Notes under the pieces: model-generated | Told to the model about the DNA's origin: nothing | Seen by the model: the letters and a program-made list of their open reading frames with translations, nothing else | Databases searched by the model: none | Program-made: the position numbers and the translations under genes | Part shown: piece after piece, positions 1-11,160 of the stretch | How the letters are laid out: every line of letters starts with the position of its first letter | Position numbering within the stretch: position 1 is the first letter of the stretch | Assembly: GCA_030248295.1 (NCBI GenBank) | Contig: JASANH010001726.1 | Location: forward strand, 434,001-498,000 | Direction of reading: 5' to 3' | DNA from: Mesodorylaimus sp. YZB2_4 | Taxonomy: Eukaryota > Nematoda > Enoplea > Dorylaimida > Dorylaimidae | Length of the DNA: 64,000 nt

Positions 1-3000
1 GAACGACCCAGGGCCACGTCGACCAGTCGAACAATCCGGAGATGTTGGACTCAAGAGATATCGAAGAAGCCCATACGATGTGGATGAAGTATTTGCAAAA
101 GGTGCACTTCCAAGACGTTATGGAAGACATGAAAACTGGGAAGAAGAATCAATTCCGATCTAGCCTGGAATTGTGGGTCGATGATCATGGTCTTATTCGG
201 TGCCGAGGCAGGCTCGCCAACGCTAATCTAGAGTACAATACTACTTTTCCAATTCTCCTGCCAAAGAAGAGTTGGATCACAAACTTGATCATCGCACATT
301 ACCATGAAAGAGTGTTTCACAGCGGTGTGGAGCACACATTGTCCCAACTTCGGCATAAATATTGGATACCAGCAGGACGATCGATCGTGTATCAGCAACT
401 TCGGGTATGCAAACAATGCGAACGAGTTGAAGGGGGGCCTTATGCGGCTCCAACATTGCCGTCGTTGCCTCAATCGAGGGTCACAGAGTCAATGCCATTT
501 TCCTGGACGGGTCTAGATTATTTAGGACCACTCTAAATCAAAAGAGAAGCAAATGAAGCCAAGGTGTGGATATGTCTGTTCACGTGTATGGCCACAAGAG
601 CTGTACATTTAGAAATGGTCCAGGATCTGACAGCAGACCAATTCCTCATGTGCCTTCGAAGGTTTATTGGCCGACGGGGAACACCGTCCCACATACTATC
701 GGACAACGCAAAACAGTTCATACTGACCAAATCAGCAATCAGCATGATGTGGTGAAAAATGATCAGGGATGAAAGGGTGCTTTCCTATGTCAGCCAGAAC
801 GGAATCGAATGGTCCTTTATACCAGAGCGCGCGCCCTGGATGGGCGGATTTTACGAAAGGCTTGTTCAATCAGTCAAGCGTGCACTGAAAAAATCGATCC
901 AAGCCATAAAATTGACGTACATACAGTTGGAGACGATCGTCATCGAAGTCGAAGCGATGTTAAACTCTCGTCCATTGGTCCACGTTGGGTCAGATATCAA
1001 AGATGGGCGTTCGTTGACTCCAGCTCACTTTCTCAGTATCAATCCGAAAATAGGAATGCCGGCAATACAAATTGACGAAAATATGGATCTAGAATTTTTT
1101 GACCGCATTTCGTCAAAAGAAATCTTGCTTCGGACATGGGTAAAGGGCGAACGTCAACTCCAAGCGTTCTGGGCTGTCTGGAAAAATGAGTATCCGCTCA
1201 GGCTACGAGAAAGGACACAAAATGAGTTGAAACGACAAAGGGGCGCCACAAACCAACGTCCACATGTTGGGGACGTAGTCCATGTGAAGATGGACACGCC
1301 ACGAGGTACCTGGCCATTAGCCCGGATAACTGAATTGTTCACCAGCGCGGATGGAGAGATTCGCTCTGCCAATGTCAAGCTGTCATCCGGGAAGGTTCTG
1401 AAAAGAGCCATCGTCCACTTGTATCCACTAGAATTTGTCGATGATGCAGACACGACGGGAAAGGTGAAACAAGTGGAACCAGAAGGAGATGGAAGGTCCC
1501 TGGGTCACCGTCCCATGTCTGCAACGGCAGGGGGCCAGACCTCGCAAACCTCAGTGCGCCCTCGACGAATTGCGGCAGAAACAGCTCGAAAAAGAATACA
1601 GGTCATGGCCCAAGAAGAAGAGTCTGAAGACGACGAGACACGGGACCACAGCCGGTCAGTACGACAAAGGACAAGTTGTGTAATCACAGGAAACAAGACT
1701 GGGACAAATCTGATCATGATCACGATGTGCATTTTGACAATGATGCTCGCAACTTGCAACGGGGTGAAACCGCTGCTTTGTGAAAAGGGACACGCGAAAT
1801 TGGCGCTACAATTGTCAGACGCTTATCCATGCACCGTCCACTACAGCAACGCTTCCGAGAAGGTTTCCTCAAGCTCAATCGTGATATACAAACGCAATAT
1901 CGCCAAGTATAGCAGTCCCGCGTATAAATGCCGAAAGATTCGAACAAAGGTCGCCGCCTGGACCAATTTTGCAAAGGCTGGGTCGTACATACAGACAAGT
2001 GACGAAGAAATCCCTGTCTCCGAAACGGAGTGTAAGGAAATGATACAGAATCGACGTTGCAGGGAGGGCCCCCTCCTGGGAGGTGACGTGGCTTTTACCG
2101 AAAATCATGTAGACCCGCCTTACACGACAGGAAATGCCTGGGATTGCAACTTTTGGAAGGTTGTATACGTAAGCAATTGTTTTCTCGAGAAAGGGAAAAT
2201 GTATCAAACCTTTCACGGCCAGATGGAGTCAAATTTAGCGAATGTAGCAGATTGCAATTACGATAAGGAGACTTGTGTGTTGCACGATCAAGCAATGCTC
2301 ATGTGGACCAAGAACCAGAGTGCCGAGTGCGAATTTGTTTCGTGGAAACGAGTGAAAGGAAAACTGTGGAGCAATCAGTTTCTCAGTGACGACTTCGAAA
2401 TCGCCCTGACATGGAGTCAGGCTCCAGACAAGATAAAGTTATGTGATGGGACTATGTCAACGTTGACCGACCAAGGGTTGCCAATCGTCTTCTCTCCCAC
2501 CATGGAAGCCGAATACAGTCTTCCGAAGAGGAAAAAACGGGAAACCAAGGACACTGATGGACTATCAGATTTGGTTGCAATGAGACTCCAAGCACTGGAT
2601 GTGCGTCTGGAGGTGTTTTTTCGAGATTCTCTAAATCAAGCCTTTCAATCAGTTTGTCGGACGATCAAGGAAATGCAACAAATGGACATCTTGCTGGCAC
2701 ATGCAGAACCGACACTAGTGGCCCGGAGGGTCCTGAATGACTCAAACATAATGGCCAGACTGCACGGGCAAATTCTGGAAGTGTGGCCATGCACTCCAGT
2801 CGAACGATACAAGTTTCTGAGCATGACCGGACGATGCACAGAAGGGATACCAGTCAATTACACAGTCAGCGGACAACGGGTGTCAGGATACATGGATCCA
2901 AAGTCAAGGGTCATCTTTACGAACTCCGCACCGGCCGATTGCGATCGAGTACAAGAAACGTACATCTCAGACGACAAGGGACAAATTTTCCTATACACAG

Positions 3001-3533
3001 CTCACGACGGCGCCATGCGACTTCAAACAAGCCAATTCCTCAGCCGTCCAGTTTATTTGGCTCGGTTAGACCACTACGCGGACTTCAAAACAGTCGTGCA
3101 CAAGCCATTGACGCTATATTCGCAAAGGGAACTGCGAGGTCAAGTAAGTTTAAATGACCTCTTCTCCGCTTTAGACAGCCACGCCAGGGTCGTGCATCAG
3201 CTCAGCCAAGCAGCCGAGGTTCCGTCAGACCCCACAGCCAAGGCTATATTGGACACAGCGTCTCGATACACGCCCTGGGGACTTTGGGATCAATTAACTG
3301 CCCATGCACATTGGATATGGGTCCAATTTTGCTGTGTAATCGTGACAGGCCAGATCCTCTTCGGGGTCATCCGCAAGGTGATCAGACGGACTGTACGACG
3401 GGATCAACAACCGAAACCCAACGTGGCGCCGCCCATCTTCATCCAGGCGCCACCATCAGGCCCAAAACCACAGACCGAAGGACCAACAACAATCGCAGCC
3501 TTCAGAGAAATGCGAAGGATAGTGATTGAGTGA
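1..3533 (+). mobile_element. BEL/Pao-like LTR retroelement, 3' half (integrase + envelope-like), with stops
   Basis: One reading frame (phase of position 3) is open from the window edge to 3533 except for two stop codons, TAA at 534-536 and TGA at 753-755. It begins inside pol: an HHCC zinc-binding segment (about 290-430, two His then CKQC), then the integrase core with all three catalytic acids visible (Asp 516-518, Asp 702-704 in SDNA, Glu 855-857 in GGFYERL). A C-terminal segment typical of BEL/Pao integrases (about 1250-1450, with GDVVHVK and a PRGTWPLARI block) follows. The same frame then continues into an envelope-like protein (separate entry). Gag, protease and reverse transcriptase would lie left of the window. 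The copy is defective because of the two stops; whether the element is otherwise recent cannot be judged from one copy. The BEL/Pao assignment rests on the integrase C-terminal motifs and is fairly secure. Confidence 0.85.
1650..3533 (+). CDS. Envelope-like glycoprotein region fused in frame to pol
   Basis: The 3' part of the retroelement frame encodes a type I membrane glycoprotein design. A hydrophobic signal-like segment lies at about 1710-1765, followed by a Cys-rich ectodomain with several N-x-S/T sites. A basic furin-type motif (RKKR before Glu) lies at about 2527-2541 and splits the protein into two subunits. A C-terminal transmembrane helix (about 3309-3374) is followed by a basic, Pro-rich cytoplasmic tail. 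Env genes are known in several LTR retroelement lineages, including some BEL/Pao elements, usually as a separate ORF reached by splicing. Here no stop separates it from integrase, so it could be made as a Pol-Env polyprotein or from a spliced mRNA; the sequence does not decide. I do not recognise which viral glycoprotein class it came from. It is described only as a genomic relic. Confidence 0.7.
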   Translation, partial: SRSVRQRTSCVITGNKTGTNLIMITMCILTMMLATCNGVKPLLCEKGHAKLALQLSDAYPCTVHYSNASEKVSSSSIVIYKRNIAKYSSPAYKCRKIRTKVAAWTNFAKAGSYIQTSDEEIPVSETECKEMIQNRRCREGPLLGGDVAFTENHVDPPYTTGNAWDCNFWKVVYVSNCFLEKGKMYQTFHGQMESNLANVADCNYDKETCVLHDQAMLMWTKNQSAECEFVSWKRVKGKLWSNQFLSDDFEIALTWSQAPDKIKLCDGTMSTLTDQGLPIVFSPTMEAEYSLPKRKKRETKDTDGLSDLVAMRLQALDVRLEVFFRDSLNQAFQSVCRTIKEMQQMDILLAHAEPTLVARRVLNDSNIMARLHGQILEVWPCTPVERYKFLSMTGRCTEGIPVNYTVSGQRVSGYMDPKSRVIFTNSAPADCDRVQETYISDDKGQIFLYTAHDGAMRLQTSQFLSRPVYLARLDHYADFKTVVHKPLTLYSQRELRGQVSLNDLFSALDSHARVVHQLSQAAEVPSDPTAKAILDTASRYTPWGLWDQLTAHAHWIWVQFCCVIVTGQILFGVIRKVIRRTVRRDQQPKPNVAPPIFIQAPPSGPKPQTEGPTTIAAFREMRRIVIE

Positions 3534-3780
3534 CACTTATTTATTTGTCATAGAAACACGGTCACATAATTGTTTAGTGAGTGATACTATTAATTTTTGC
3601 GGCGGGACTGTCGCGCATGTAGCCCGCGCGAGAATTTTCTAGTTTATAGCGACCAGAGGCGAATCAGCGCCGCCCCCTATTTAACTGTGTGTTCGTGTAT
3701 ATTATGGGTCAGTAGTAGTAACAGCAAGGATAGTGGAAAGGTGCACGTTGGATAAGACAAATGGTGCCATGGTCGAAACA
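3534..3780 (+). repeat. Possible 3' LTR region of the BEL/Pao-like element
   Basis: This is noncoding sequence immediately after the env stop. A purine-rich run just before the stop could be the polypurine tract, and TGACAC at 3531 or TGTCAT at 3547 could start the LTR. A T/A-rich box (CTATTTAA, about 3677) and GC-rich blocks look promoter-like. The matching 5' LTR lies outside the window, so borders cannot be fixed. Inference only. Confidence 0.3.
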
Positions 3781-5157
3781 ACAGCACTACTAATTTTTAA
3801 TCTTCTTAACCACGAAAAAGTTATTTTCTATACGCTCCGCCCCCATTTTAGCCAGGAATTAATTTTTTCCGTTGCGATTCGGATTATCCAATCCGATCTT
3901 ATCCAGTCCGGTGGTTGGTGATGGTCTGGCTTACACTCTGGCCACGTGGTCAGCTGTAACGATCTAAAATAAACACCTCCCTCCGCTAAGTAAACAAAAA
4001 CACTGTGATAAGAGATAGATCTGACGATGAGAGACAAAAGCTCCTGTGTATTAAGATTGGAAATTCTCGAACTTTGACCACGTGGCCATTGGTAGCTAAA
4101 ATTTTGGCAAGTATGGTCATTTGTGAGGTTAATTTTGTTTTCCCGACACTGATCCGGGCAGTCAGTGAGGTTCCCTCGTGAGCTCTGAGCTGATTGTGAC
4201 ATATTCAGCGGATCCTTATTTTGCAACAGTTATCAACACGAAAGCTGTGACATCAGTCTCCTGACAACGTACAATGTTCTTTCATAGAATAAGCGTATTT
4301 TGAGTTGAAATTTACGGCTATCCTAGACTTTTTGCTTGTTTACGTGAACTTATAATCTTGAAACTTTGACCAAGCAACTCGATCTTCCCCCCCCCCCCCC
4401 CCCCAATCACCTGTTGGTCATTTGAGAAGGCGGATATAATTTAAACGAAGCGTACCAGGCACACGATTCTCGACTTTAGTCTAGTCATTTTGGCAAAAAT
4501 ACCACAGACCATATGTCTTTTTAAAAATATTGGCTACAAGATTAGAAAACCAAAAATAATAAAAAAACATGAAGATTCAGACATTGATGAAAATTTTTAA
4601 GATTTTGTTGCTAAAATGAAATCGTTTTCAGCTTTCTAAAATTTCTTTACACAAAAAGGATGTGATTTGAACGGGAGCATTGCGTGATTTGAGAAGAGAT
4701 TGACGATGGCTATAATTCGTTCCGTCGTCACGAACACACGTGGGCGGTAACGTACCCCTGGTCTTATCATATGTCTTTCTTGGATGATCGTTTGGAAAAT
4801 GAGCACATTTTTGTTGCTGGTGTGTTTTCATCTGCGCCTCGCCGTCTCCCCGTCCCGACTCCAAGCAAGCTTCTAAATTCGTCTTCTGCTCTGCTTTTCG
4901 CATCGGCGTATTTTAAAAGTCGAAGAAAAGATTAATGCGAAGACTTTAGTCGAGGCCTTTGACGCGGATAGATCAAAGTTTTACCTCGCCACTGGTCATA
5001 TGTCATTCAAATATAAGCCACGCAAGAAACCTAGACGACAGGCGCGTGTGGACGAGGAAGAAAGGGAACATGGCTAAAAGTTTGAGTGAATTTTATACAT
5101 AGTCTGCTGATATCACTTTTCACCAGGAGACTAGCTCTTTCAGCTCGCCCAGGATTT
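3781..5157. other. Intergenic, no gene seen
   Basis: AT-rich sequence with a poly-C run of about 18 at 4387-4404. Open frames are short on both strands and show no recognisable domain or splice-consistent extension. Confidence 0.5.
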
Positions 5158-5166
5158 CTATATAAC
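5158..5166 (+). promoter_or_regulatory. TATA-like box upstream of the two-FN3 gene
   Basis: CTATATAAC lies about 150 bases before the first ATG (5312). A TCAGT initiator-like pentamer occurs about 47 bases downstream, which is further than the usual 28-32, so the true start site is uncertain. Confidence 0.35.
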
Positions 5167-5311
5167 CCAAACCCATCTGGTCCGGTCGGTCTCGAACGAG
5201 TCCAGTCAGTGCCACCCTCAGCCGTCCCCGGTAGTATACCGTCGTGGGCACGAGTGCATACTTTGCATTGCATCACTGGCTTGTATACGCACCAGTATAC
5301 ACTTTGCAATC

Positions 5312-7465
5312 ATGCAATCACTGATTATATTGACAGCTCTGATTGCTATCGCTTCAGGTGCTGGGCTACCCCCATTTGCAAATTAGACCATGCATAATCC
5401 GAATTTCTAATTTGCAGCCATTCCTTCCAATATCGTGATTCGTCCAATCACTCGAAATTCGATCAGTATCTCATGGCGACAAGATTATGATCCGTTATTG
5501 AAGGGATTCACAGTAAAACCCTATTCTAGCTAAGCAGGCAAAAATTACGGGATATCTCTTTTAGATCCACTATCACAATGGTGATTCGCGTACGACGGAG
5601 TGGCAGACCAAGACGATTTGGGATCCTCGTGCCAGCGAAGCAGTCATCGATGGACTCAATTCTGAGGGCGAATATTCTTTTTGCGTTCGCTCCATCATGA
5701 CTGGAGTAAGTTGCCTTCGATTAGTTGTTGGTTTTAAAATCTGAATACTGTATATTTTTTTGAAAAACTGTGAATCTGATAAAGACGGCGTAAAACTCAT
5801 TTTTGTGTAACTATTCACCGCAAAATCTGAATCTACAGTACGTAGTTCCTCATTTCAGCGCGTTTGTGCCTGCTCTGACATGATTCATATCAATGTCGCG
5901 ACCGGTGTAGTCAGTCGCGATGGGGAGCCCCCTCGACACGATCAATATGGGCAGCAACAAGGCGGCTACAATCAGCAAGGTGCACAACAACAAGGAGCTG
6001 GACAATGGGGTGGCCAGCAGGGAGGCTCTTATCAGCAAGGTGGCCAACAGCAAGGTAGTCAACAGCAAGGAGGCGGACAATGGGGTGCGCAACAAGGTGG
6101 CTACTACCAGCAAGGTAGCCAACAGCAAGGAGGTGGACAATGGGGCAGTCAACAGGGCGGCTACTACCAGCAAGGCGGGGCCCAACATGGTGCTGCCGCC
6201 ATTTCGCTATTGGAAGTCGGTGCCGTTGGCGGCGATTATGTCCAGTTGCGCTGGCGTTACGATGGACCCAAACCGGCTAAATATTTAGTAAGTGGTTCTC
6301 CCAAGTCACCTAAGTTTCTAACACTTAAGTGTCACTAAATAAGACTGAAACAGAGCAAACACGGATATGGTCGATTTGAATGTTTTAGCCTACAGGAAAA
6401 TGAGTTCACCCAGAAGCCGCTGTAATACTACAAGACTTTTGGTTTTGTAGATACAGACAGAAAGCTGCTAGCTGGAGTCACTGCACCACATTATAGCATT
6501 CATCAAATGTTACGCACTTTTGGTTTTTCGTAATTCCATGTTAGCTATGCAATAAAGCATTTTATAGTTGCCCAAAAATTTTAAAGGGGCTACTATTACC
6601 TCCACTGTTACAACAAATAGAAATATAAATGTCCTCGCTGCCCTGTCCCCATTCCGATTGTTTATTTTCGCACAGGGCAACCAGGAAAAGGGTTGATGTG
6701 CAATAGAGTGCTTAAGCGGCAGCGCGGGTAATTTAAAAATTCAAGTCGCCAAAAGGTGTAAATTTATTTATTCATATGTCTGAATTTCTCTTATAGGAGA
6801 TTATCTCTGAGGAGAATCAAAACACACATAGTTATCACAATTTGATAGGTTCATAAACCTGAGCTCAACAACTCCACAAGCGGTATCGAGCAAAGAAAAG
6901 AAACAAAAGGCTAAGAGAAAAATACTAAAAAATCAGGTTTACTCACAGTTTTGCATTGCGATTCGTACTAAAAAATAAATCTTGCTCATTCTCTCAACTT
7001 AAGAGCCACTGAAAAAAATCATGGCTGCAAAAACTACTTTTTACTATCTGTTTTCTTTGGGTATGTACACGCGGCCTATGCGGTAACGTGGAGGGCGTGT
7101 ATATCCTCAAAAAAACAGGTTATAGCTCAGCTGTGTTGAAAGCTAAGATCTCTCTCCGTGCTGATAAGCCACATCGAATCTAAAGAAGTTCCTATGATTC
7201 CTGGTTGTGCAGACTTTCCACTCGCACTAGCTCATTCCAGGTCACTTATCGCGGTTACCAACGTGTCGAATCTGAGGGTCGTTGGGAAGAACACGAAGTG
7301 GAATCCGGTCATCCAGTCGAGTTGGAGGAAGACACGTACGTTGCCCACGGCCTCCGTCCAGACACCACGTACACGTTCGAAGTGGTCGTCATCGACGCAG
7401 CCACTAGCCGACCCATCTCTCGTCCACAAACGACTCGAGTCACCACCAAGGCCTACATTATCTAA
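5312..7465 (+). CDS. Secreted protein: FN3 - Gln/Gly-rich repeat - FN3
   Basis: Five exons: 5312-5357, 5418-5512, 5565-5705, 5859-6287 and 7241-7465. All introns are GT...AG and phases close exactly, giving 311 residues. Residues 1-16 are a signal peptide (MQSLIILTALIAIASA). Residues 17 to about 112 form a fibronectin type III fold (ISISW strand, then GLNSEGEYSF near its end). Residues about 123-205 are a low-complexity repeat of roughly 20-residue units built from GQWG, QQGGYYQQG and QQQGG. Residues about 206-300 are a second FN3 (YVQLRWRY, then GLRPDTTYTFEVVVID). No membrane anchor follows, so the product is probably extracellular. FN3 domains bind protein partners; the Q/G/Y-rich linker resembles adhesive or phase-separating sequences, which is inference. 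The 953-base last intron is by far the longest. I know no named protein with this order of domains. Confidence 0.85.
5940..6185 (+). repeat. In-frame Gln/Gly/Tyr-rich minisatellite in exon 4
   Basis: Imperfect units of about 60 bases (CAGCAAGGTGGC, CAACAGCAAGGAGG, GGACAATGGGG) repeat about four times and keep the reading frame, encoding QQGGYYQQG / GGQWG units. Copy number may vary between individuals because the units are similar at DNA level. Confidence 0.8.
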
Positions 7466-8265
7466 ATCAATGGCGAAGGAATCAACTGCCGCTGCTATCC
7501 ATTTGATGATCATCCTTGCAGTATTCGCCCACTTTTATCCCCTATTGCATGCATAACGCGTGCGCTCTTTCACCTATTTGATAACGCGATATTGGAATCT
7601 GTGATCTTTGATCCGCGTACACCACAATTTTCTTATCACTAGTTAGTTATCAGTTATGTTTTCTCTGTTGGTCATCTGGCATTACATAAAACTGTTCCTG
7701 TGTCTGCTCGAAGGCCTGGTTAGGCATTGCTCGACGAAGTGCTACTCATAAGACGCGGAAAGGCATCGTTCTGCACTTTTGCATTTGCCCAGTTACAAAT
7801 CACAGAGTAGATAAATGACTGGTCATAAAAAAAATGTGTTCACCAGCCATTCGTCTACGACATAAGAATGGCAGGCACAGCTGCCTGATCAAAGACACAG
7901 AGTTTATTGAATATCTTTTAGCAAGGCAGCCAGAAATGCGGACACGTAAAAGAAACCCAGACGACGAAAAACAATAGCGAGGCAATAAAAACACAATCAT
8001 GCGAATTCCAAGAAAAGTCCTGAAACGTATGACATGGCGTAAAATTCTAAAAAAATTTGCATATAACTTTTTCAAAGTTCGCAGGCGCCAATAAACATGT
8101 GATTAAACGAGTCGTTGAATATTTAGCTGTTATGAAAGGTCAACACGGAAGGCGTAGACACGACATTTTAGATCGGTCCACAGCGGCATATCAAAAGTGG
8201 TAATCGCGTCGACGATGATGCATTGAAACGATGACGCTTTCCAGAATCTGACTATGCTGTTATAT
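7466..8265. other. Intergenic between the two FN3 genes
   Basis: About 800 bases without a supported gene. The 3' UTR of the upstream gene must end here; the only AATAAA seen (8090-8095) is far from the stop. No recognisable repeat. Confidence 0.5.
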
Positions 8266-8300
8266 TATAAAATAAAGGAGAGTCTGAGCGGACAGTCAGT
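8266..8300 (+). promoter_or_regulatory. Core promoter: TATAAAA plus TCAGT initiator
   Basis: TATAAAA at 8266-8272 is followed by TCAGT at 8296-8300. The initiator A (8298) is 32 bases from the first T of the TATA box, the classical spacing, and the ATG of the secreted FN3 gene follows 43 bases later. TCAGT is the arthropod-type initiator consensus. Confidence 0.6.
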
Positions 8301-8340
8301 AGAAAGGAAAGGATCAGAACTTAATTAACAAATATCCATT

Positions 8341-10383
8341 ATGAAGTCACTGAAATTCTTGCTGGTGATTTTAGCAATTTGCTCAGTCTGCGTCGACGCT
8401 AGATTTGGGCGCGGGAAAAAAACAGAATCGGATTGGAAAAATGGGAATGCTCACAACGCCCAGTACCAAGCCAACTCGGCATTCTCACCAAAACGAACAC
8501 GACTGCCGCCGGAAACTACCCAACACACGGCCACAATGACTGTGGCACCAACGACTAATACCACAGCGACCAATCTGGGAAACACCAAAACATCAGCCTC
8601 GGAGGACCCTTGGATTACGACCGCACCACCTCCAACGCCGTTTGATTCCGGTGATCCTGAAATGGGCGACCAGGGCCATCCATTGGGGCCCCAAGAGGTA
8701 GATAAGTTAGACTCATTTATGTTCGAGTCGGAAGCTAATGATACACTGACACCCGAAAAAGAGGATAACATAACAGAGCTTTTCAAAGTAATGGAAAACG
8801 AACAAGTGCACGATTTGTACCAACTGTTTGGCTATTCTGCGACTGACCGCGAGCATTATGACGAAGGATATGCAGCTCAAAATGAACATTACGACGCGGC
8901 TACTGAGCCAGGTAAGTAGGCACCTACGTAATGTCACATACTGTAAGATTATCGAGAGGGTGCTGGGTGTTAATCAGATTCTTGGAAAAAATTGTATGTA
9001 ACTTTTGTAATTTTCAAAAATAATTGAATTTCAGGGTTGAGAGACACAAAATTTACTTTTCACTCACGTCCTCGTTATAGTCGCCTCTGTGTAGGATAAT
9101 TTACATGCATGTGATATAATTCAACAGCACGGCCATAACAACTGCAGCCCAGCCTTTGCTATCTGGTTTGTCCCAAGGAGTGCAGTGCCTTGAAAATTTG
9201 TCATCACGATCGCTTGAGCCACATATTTGAAGAAGTGTGCGCGCACGGTGGTGTACATAGCTGCCATAAAAGGTCAAGCATATTCAAGATCTGACATTGG
9301 TCGTAGCACTCCCACACCCGCACGGAAAGGGAGCATGCAAAGGGGAAACATTATAGAAGTACCGCTTTGCCTGCTCAGAAATCAGTTTGAAAAAATGGAC
9401 TGAAAGAGCGCATTTTCGGCTGGAATTTTGTCAAGATCTGACCCCTTCCTCTGGGTCTTGAGTAAGAGCACGATAGAACCGGCCTCATCCCGCACTCCTG
9501 TGGCAGTCTTCTGATGTACAGTACATAGTTTAGGTTACCTTTGAGCAGACGCAACTTCAAAAATTTCCATGCACCGCCCACTCGATGTCCCGTCTGTGAC
9601 AGATTTTCAGAGTTTTGAAATTCTGTTCTAGATGCCCAAAGCACGTACGACCCGAGCTGCGACTTGGTCTCGAGCTACCACGTCGTCAGGAACCATTTTC
9701 TAGATCGACCGGCTCCTACCTGGACTGTCATGTTCTTCCTGAAAGATCAGGGAGCGAATGTGAACGAGACTGGGCTTTGGTACAGCATTTCTTACAAATA
9801 CAAGCCCGGCCCAGCCTGGCCCGGCGAACGGGATAACAAGACTGGCCAAGAGCCGGAATATGTTCAATCCGTCATAATTTCACACGTAAGCATAAGTTTG
9901 CTTTCGGCGTCGGATCTGTCAGTCGGTAGAAGATAGAAATTGACTAGAATCCCTGGCTTGCGGTGTTTTGACCTGTCTAAATGTAACAGCATTCCTGGAG
10001 TGTGCGAGATCGGTACCCTTGCAGGCGAGAAAGCATCAGACCTGTCTGATAGATGTTTCAGCCAGCTCATCAATTCTCCTGGGAAGAATTTCATCTTGAG
10101 CTAATCTTGTTGTTCCAGAGACCTCACTTCTGGTAACGCAGAGGACTGATATCGTGAGCCTAAGGCACCAGACCGGTCTCAGCGGAACGTCAGCCGTGTT
10201 TTCACTTTGTAGAATCCAGATGAGAGCCTTCCAATGATCACTCTCGCTCACTTAATTCCTGGCCGTTATTCTTTCGAAATCTGCGCACAGAAATTCACTC
10301 CTGGCACGCCAATAACGGGTGGTCAGTTTTCTTGGAGCCGAGATGCGCCAATCTATCAGGCGGACTTGCTGTATCCAGCTTGA
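8341..10383 (+). CDS. Secreted protein with Thr-rich linker and FN3-like domain
   Basis: Three exons, 8341-8911, 9632-9885 and 10213-10383, with GT...AG introns and phases that close, give 331 residues. Residues 1-20 are a signal peptide (MKSLKFLLVILAICSVCVDA). Residues about 50-110 are Thr/Pro-rich with several N-x-T sites, suggesting heavy glycosylation. Residues about 115-185 are acidic. Exons 2 and 3 form one FN3-like beta sandwich: WTVMFF and LWYSISYKYKPG strands, then AHLIPGRYSFEICAQ, the usual Tyr-corner region. Exon 2 enters with DAQSTYDPSC. The protein ends soon after the fold with no anchor, so it is probably extracellular. The neighbour at 5.3 kb is also a secreted FN3 protein in the same orientation, so the pair may be distant tandem relatives. 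Function unknown. Confidence 0.8.
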
Positions 10384-10473
10384 AGAGGAAAACGACGATC
10401 CTTCATAAAGGGGAAAAGCGATGGGTGTGTTTATAGTTAGGTATACTCGTACGTGGGAATGAATAGGCGTGCG

Positions 10474-10479
10474 AATAAA
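10474..10479 (+). terminator. Polyadenylation signal AATAAA
   Basis: First AATAAA after the stop of the Thr-rich/FN3 gene, 91 bases downstream. Confidence 0.5.
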
Positions 10480-10539
10480 AGGAATTGGTTGCCAGTAGTC
10501 CCTGGTGAGCATCAGCGCAGAACAAATATTCATCGACTT

Positions 10540-10925
10540 GGGCGAGTTGCTGGTCTGTTCAAGGTTCGATCCCCGGTGATTGAGGGCCTTTTGCGAGCCA
10601 TAAACCCTCGCTGACCTTGCAAGCCAGACCGCGGGTGACTCACCCGGCACTGTCGAGGTGCTCCGAGTGGAGAGACGGAATCCAACCGAGTTGTCCAACA
10701 CCGACAGGGTTCAAAGCCCACGCGCTATCGTCCGAGGAAGTCGTTGTTCAGTCCAGGATGCTCTCGCGTGGAGGGGCTCCCGGTGGATACACGCAGAGGG
10801 ACGCTGCTGTGAGAGCGTCACCTCGCGACCTCTCATGTCATGACTGCTGGCTGGCTACAGGCAAAACGGGTTGGAAGTCTCGTGGGGGAACTGGGGCGAC
10901 GCAGCCCCAACCCACAAAAATTTTT
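10540..10925 (+). repeat. SINE family 2, copy 1 (tRNA-derived, 5' truncated)
   Basis: Begins in the tRNA-like head (GGTTCGATCCCCGGTGAT, an RNA polymerase III B box). It continues through the shared body (ACCATAAACCCTCGCTGACC-type, CCGACAGGGTTCAAAGCC, CACGCAGAGGGACGCTGCTG) and ends in an A/T-rich tail. Copies 2 and 3 in this window share the same order over about 400 bases. Confidence 0.8.
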
Positions 10926-11030
10926 AAAAAAGCCAGTGTAAAGTGATCTTTTAATTCATGTGTAAATGAAGGCGGTGTAAAGATGTCATGTCATATCATA
11001 TTTCATCCATAGCCAAGTACTATACAGCGC

Positions 11031-11160
11031 ACTCGAGGGTAAAGGAACACATAATTGACAATCATTGTTGTACCTGAGCGGGAGTCGAACCCTCCCCTCT
11101 AAGTGCGCACCCAGCGTGAGAGGCAGACGCCTTAACCCGCTTAGGCCACGACCCCGGGAA
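11031..11160 (-). repeat. SINE family 1, copy 1 (tRNA-derived)
   Basis: On the minus strand the head reads GTGGCCTAAGCGGGTTAAGG (A box), then GGGTTCGACTCCC (B box). A short body ending at CCTCGAGTGCGC follows. Similar units occur at 19.9, 37.4 and, degenerate, 29.3 and 36.6 kb. The head resembles a Leu/Ser-type tRNA, but the dispersed copies with a shared tail argue for a SINE, not a tRNA gene. A second, inverted piece of the same head (11167-11190) follows at once and forms a hairpin. Confidence 0.75.

Noticed and set aside
11071..11160. Functional tRNA-Leu/Ser gene
   Set aside because: The A and B boxes belong to a dispersed family with a shared tail; stems pair imperfectly, so a SINE is the better call.
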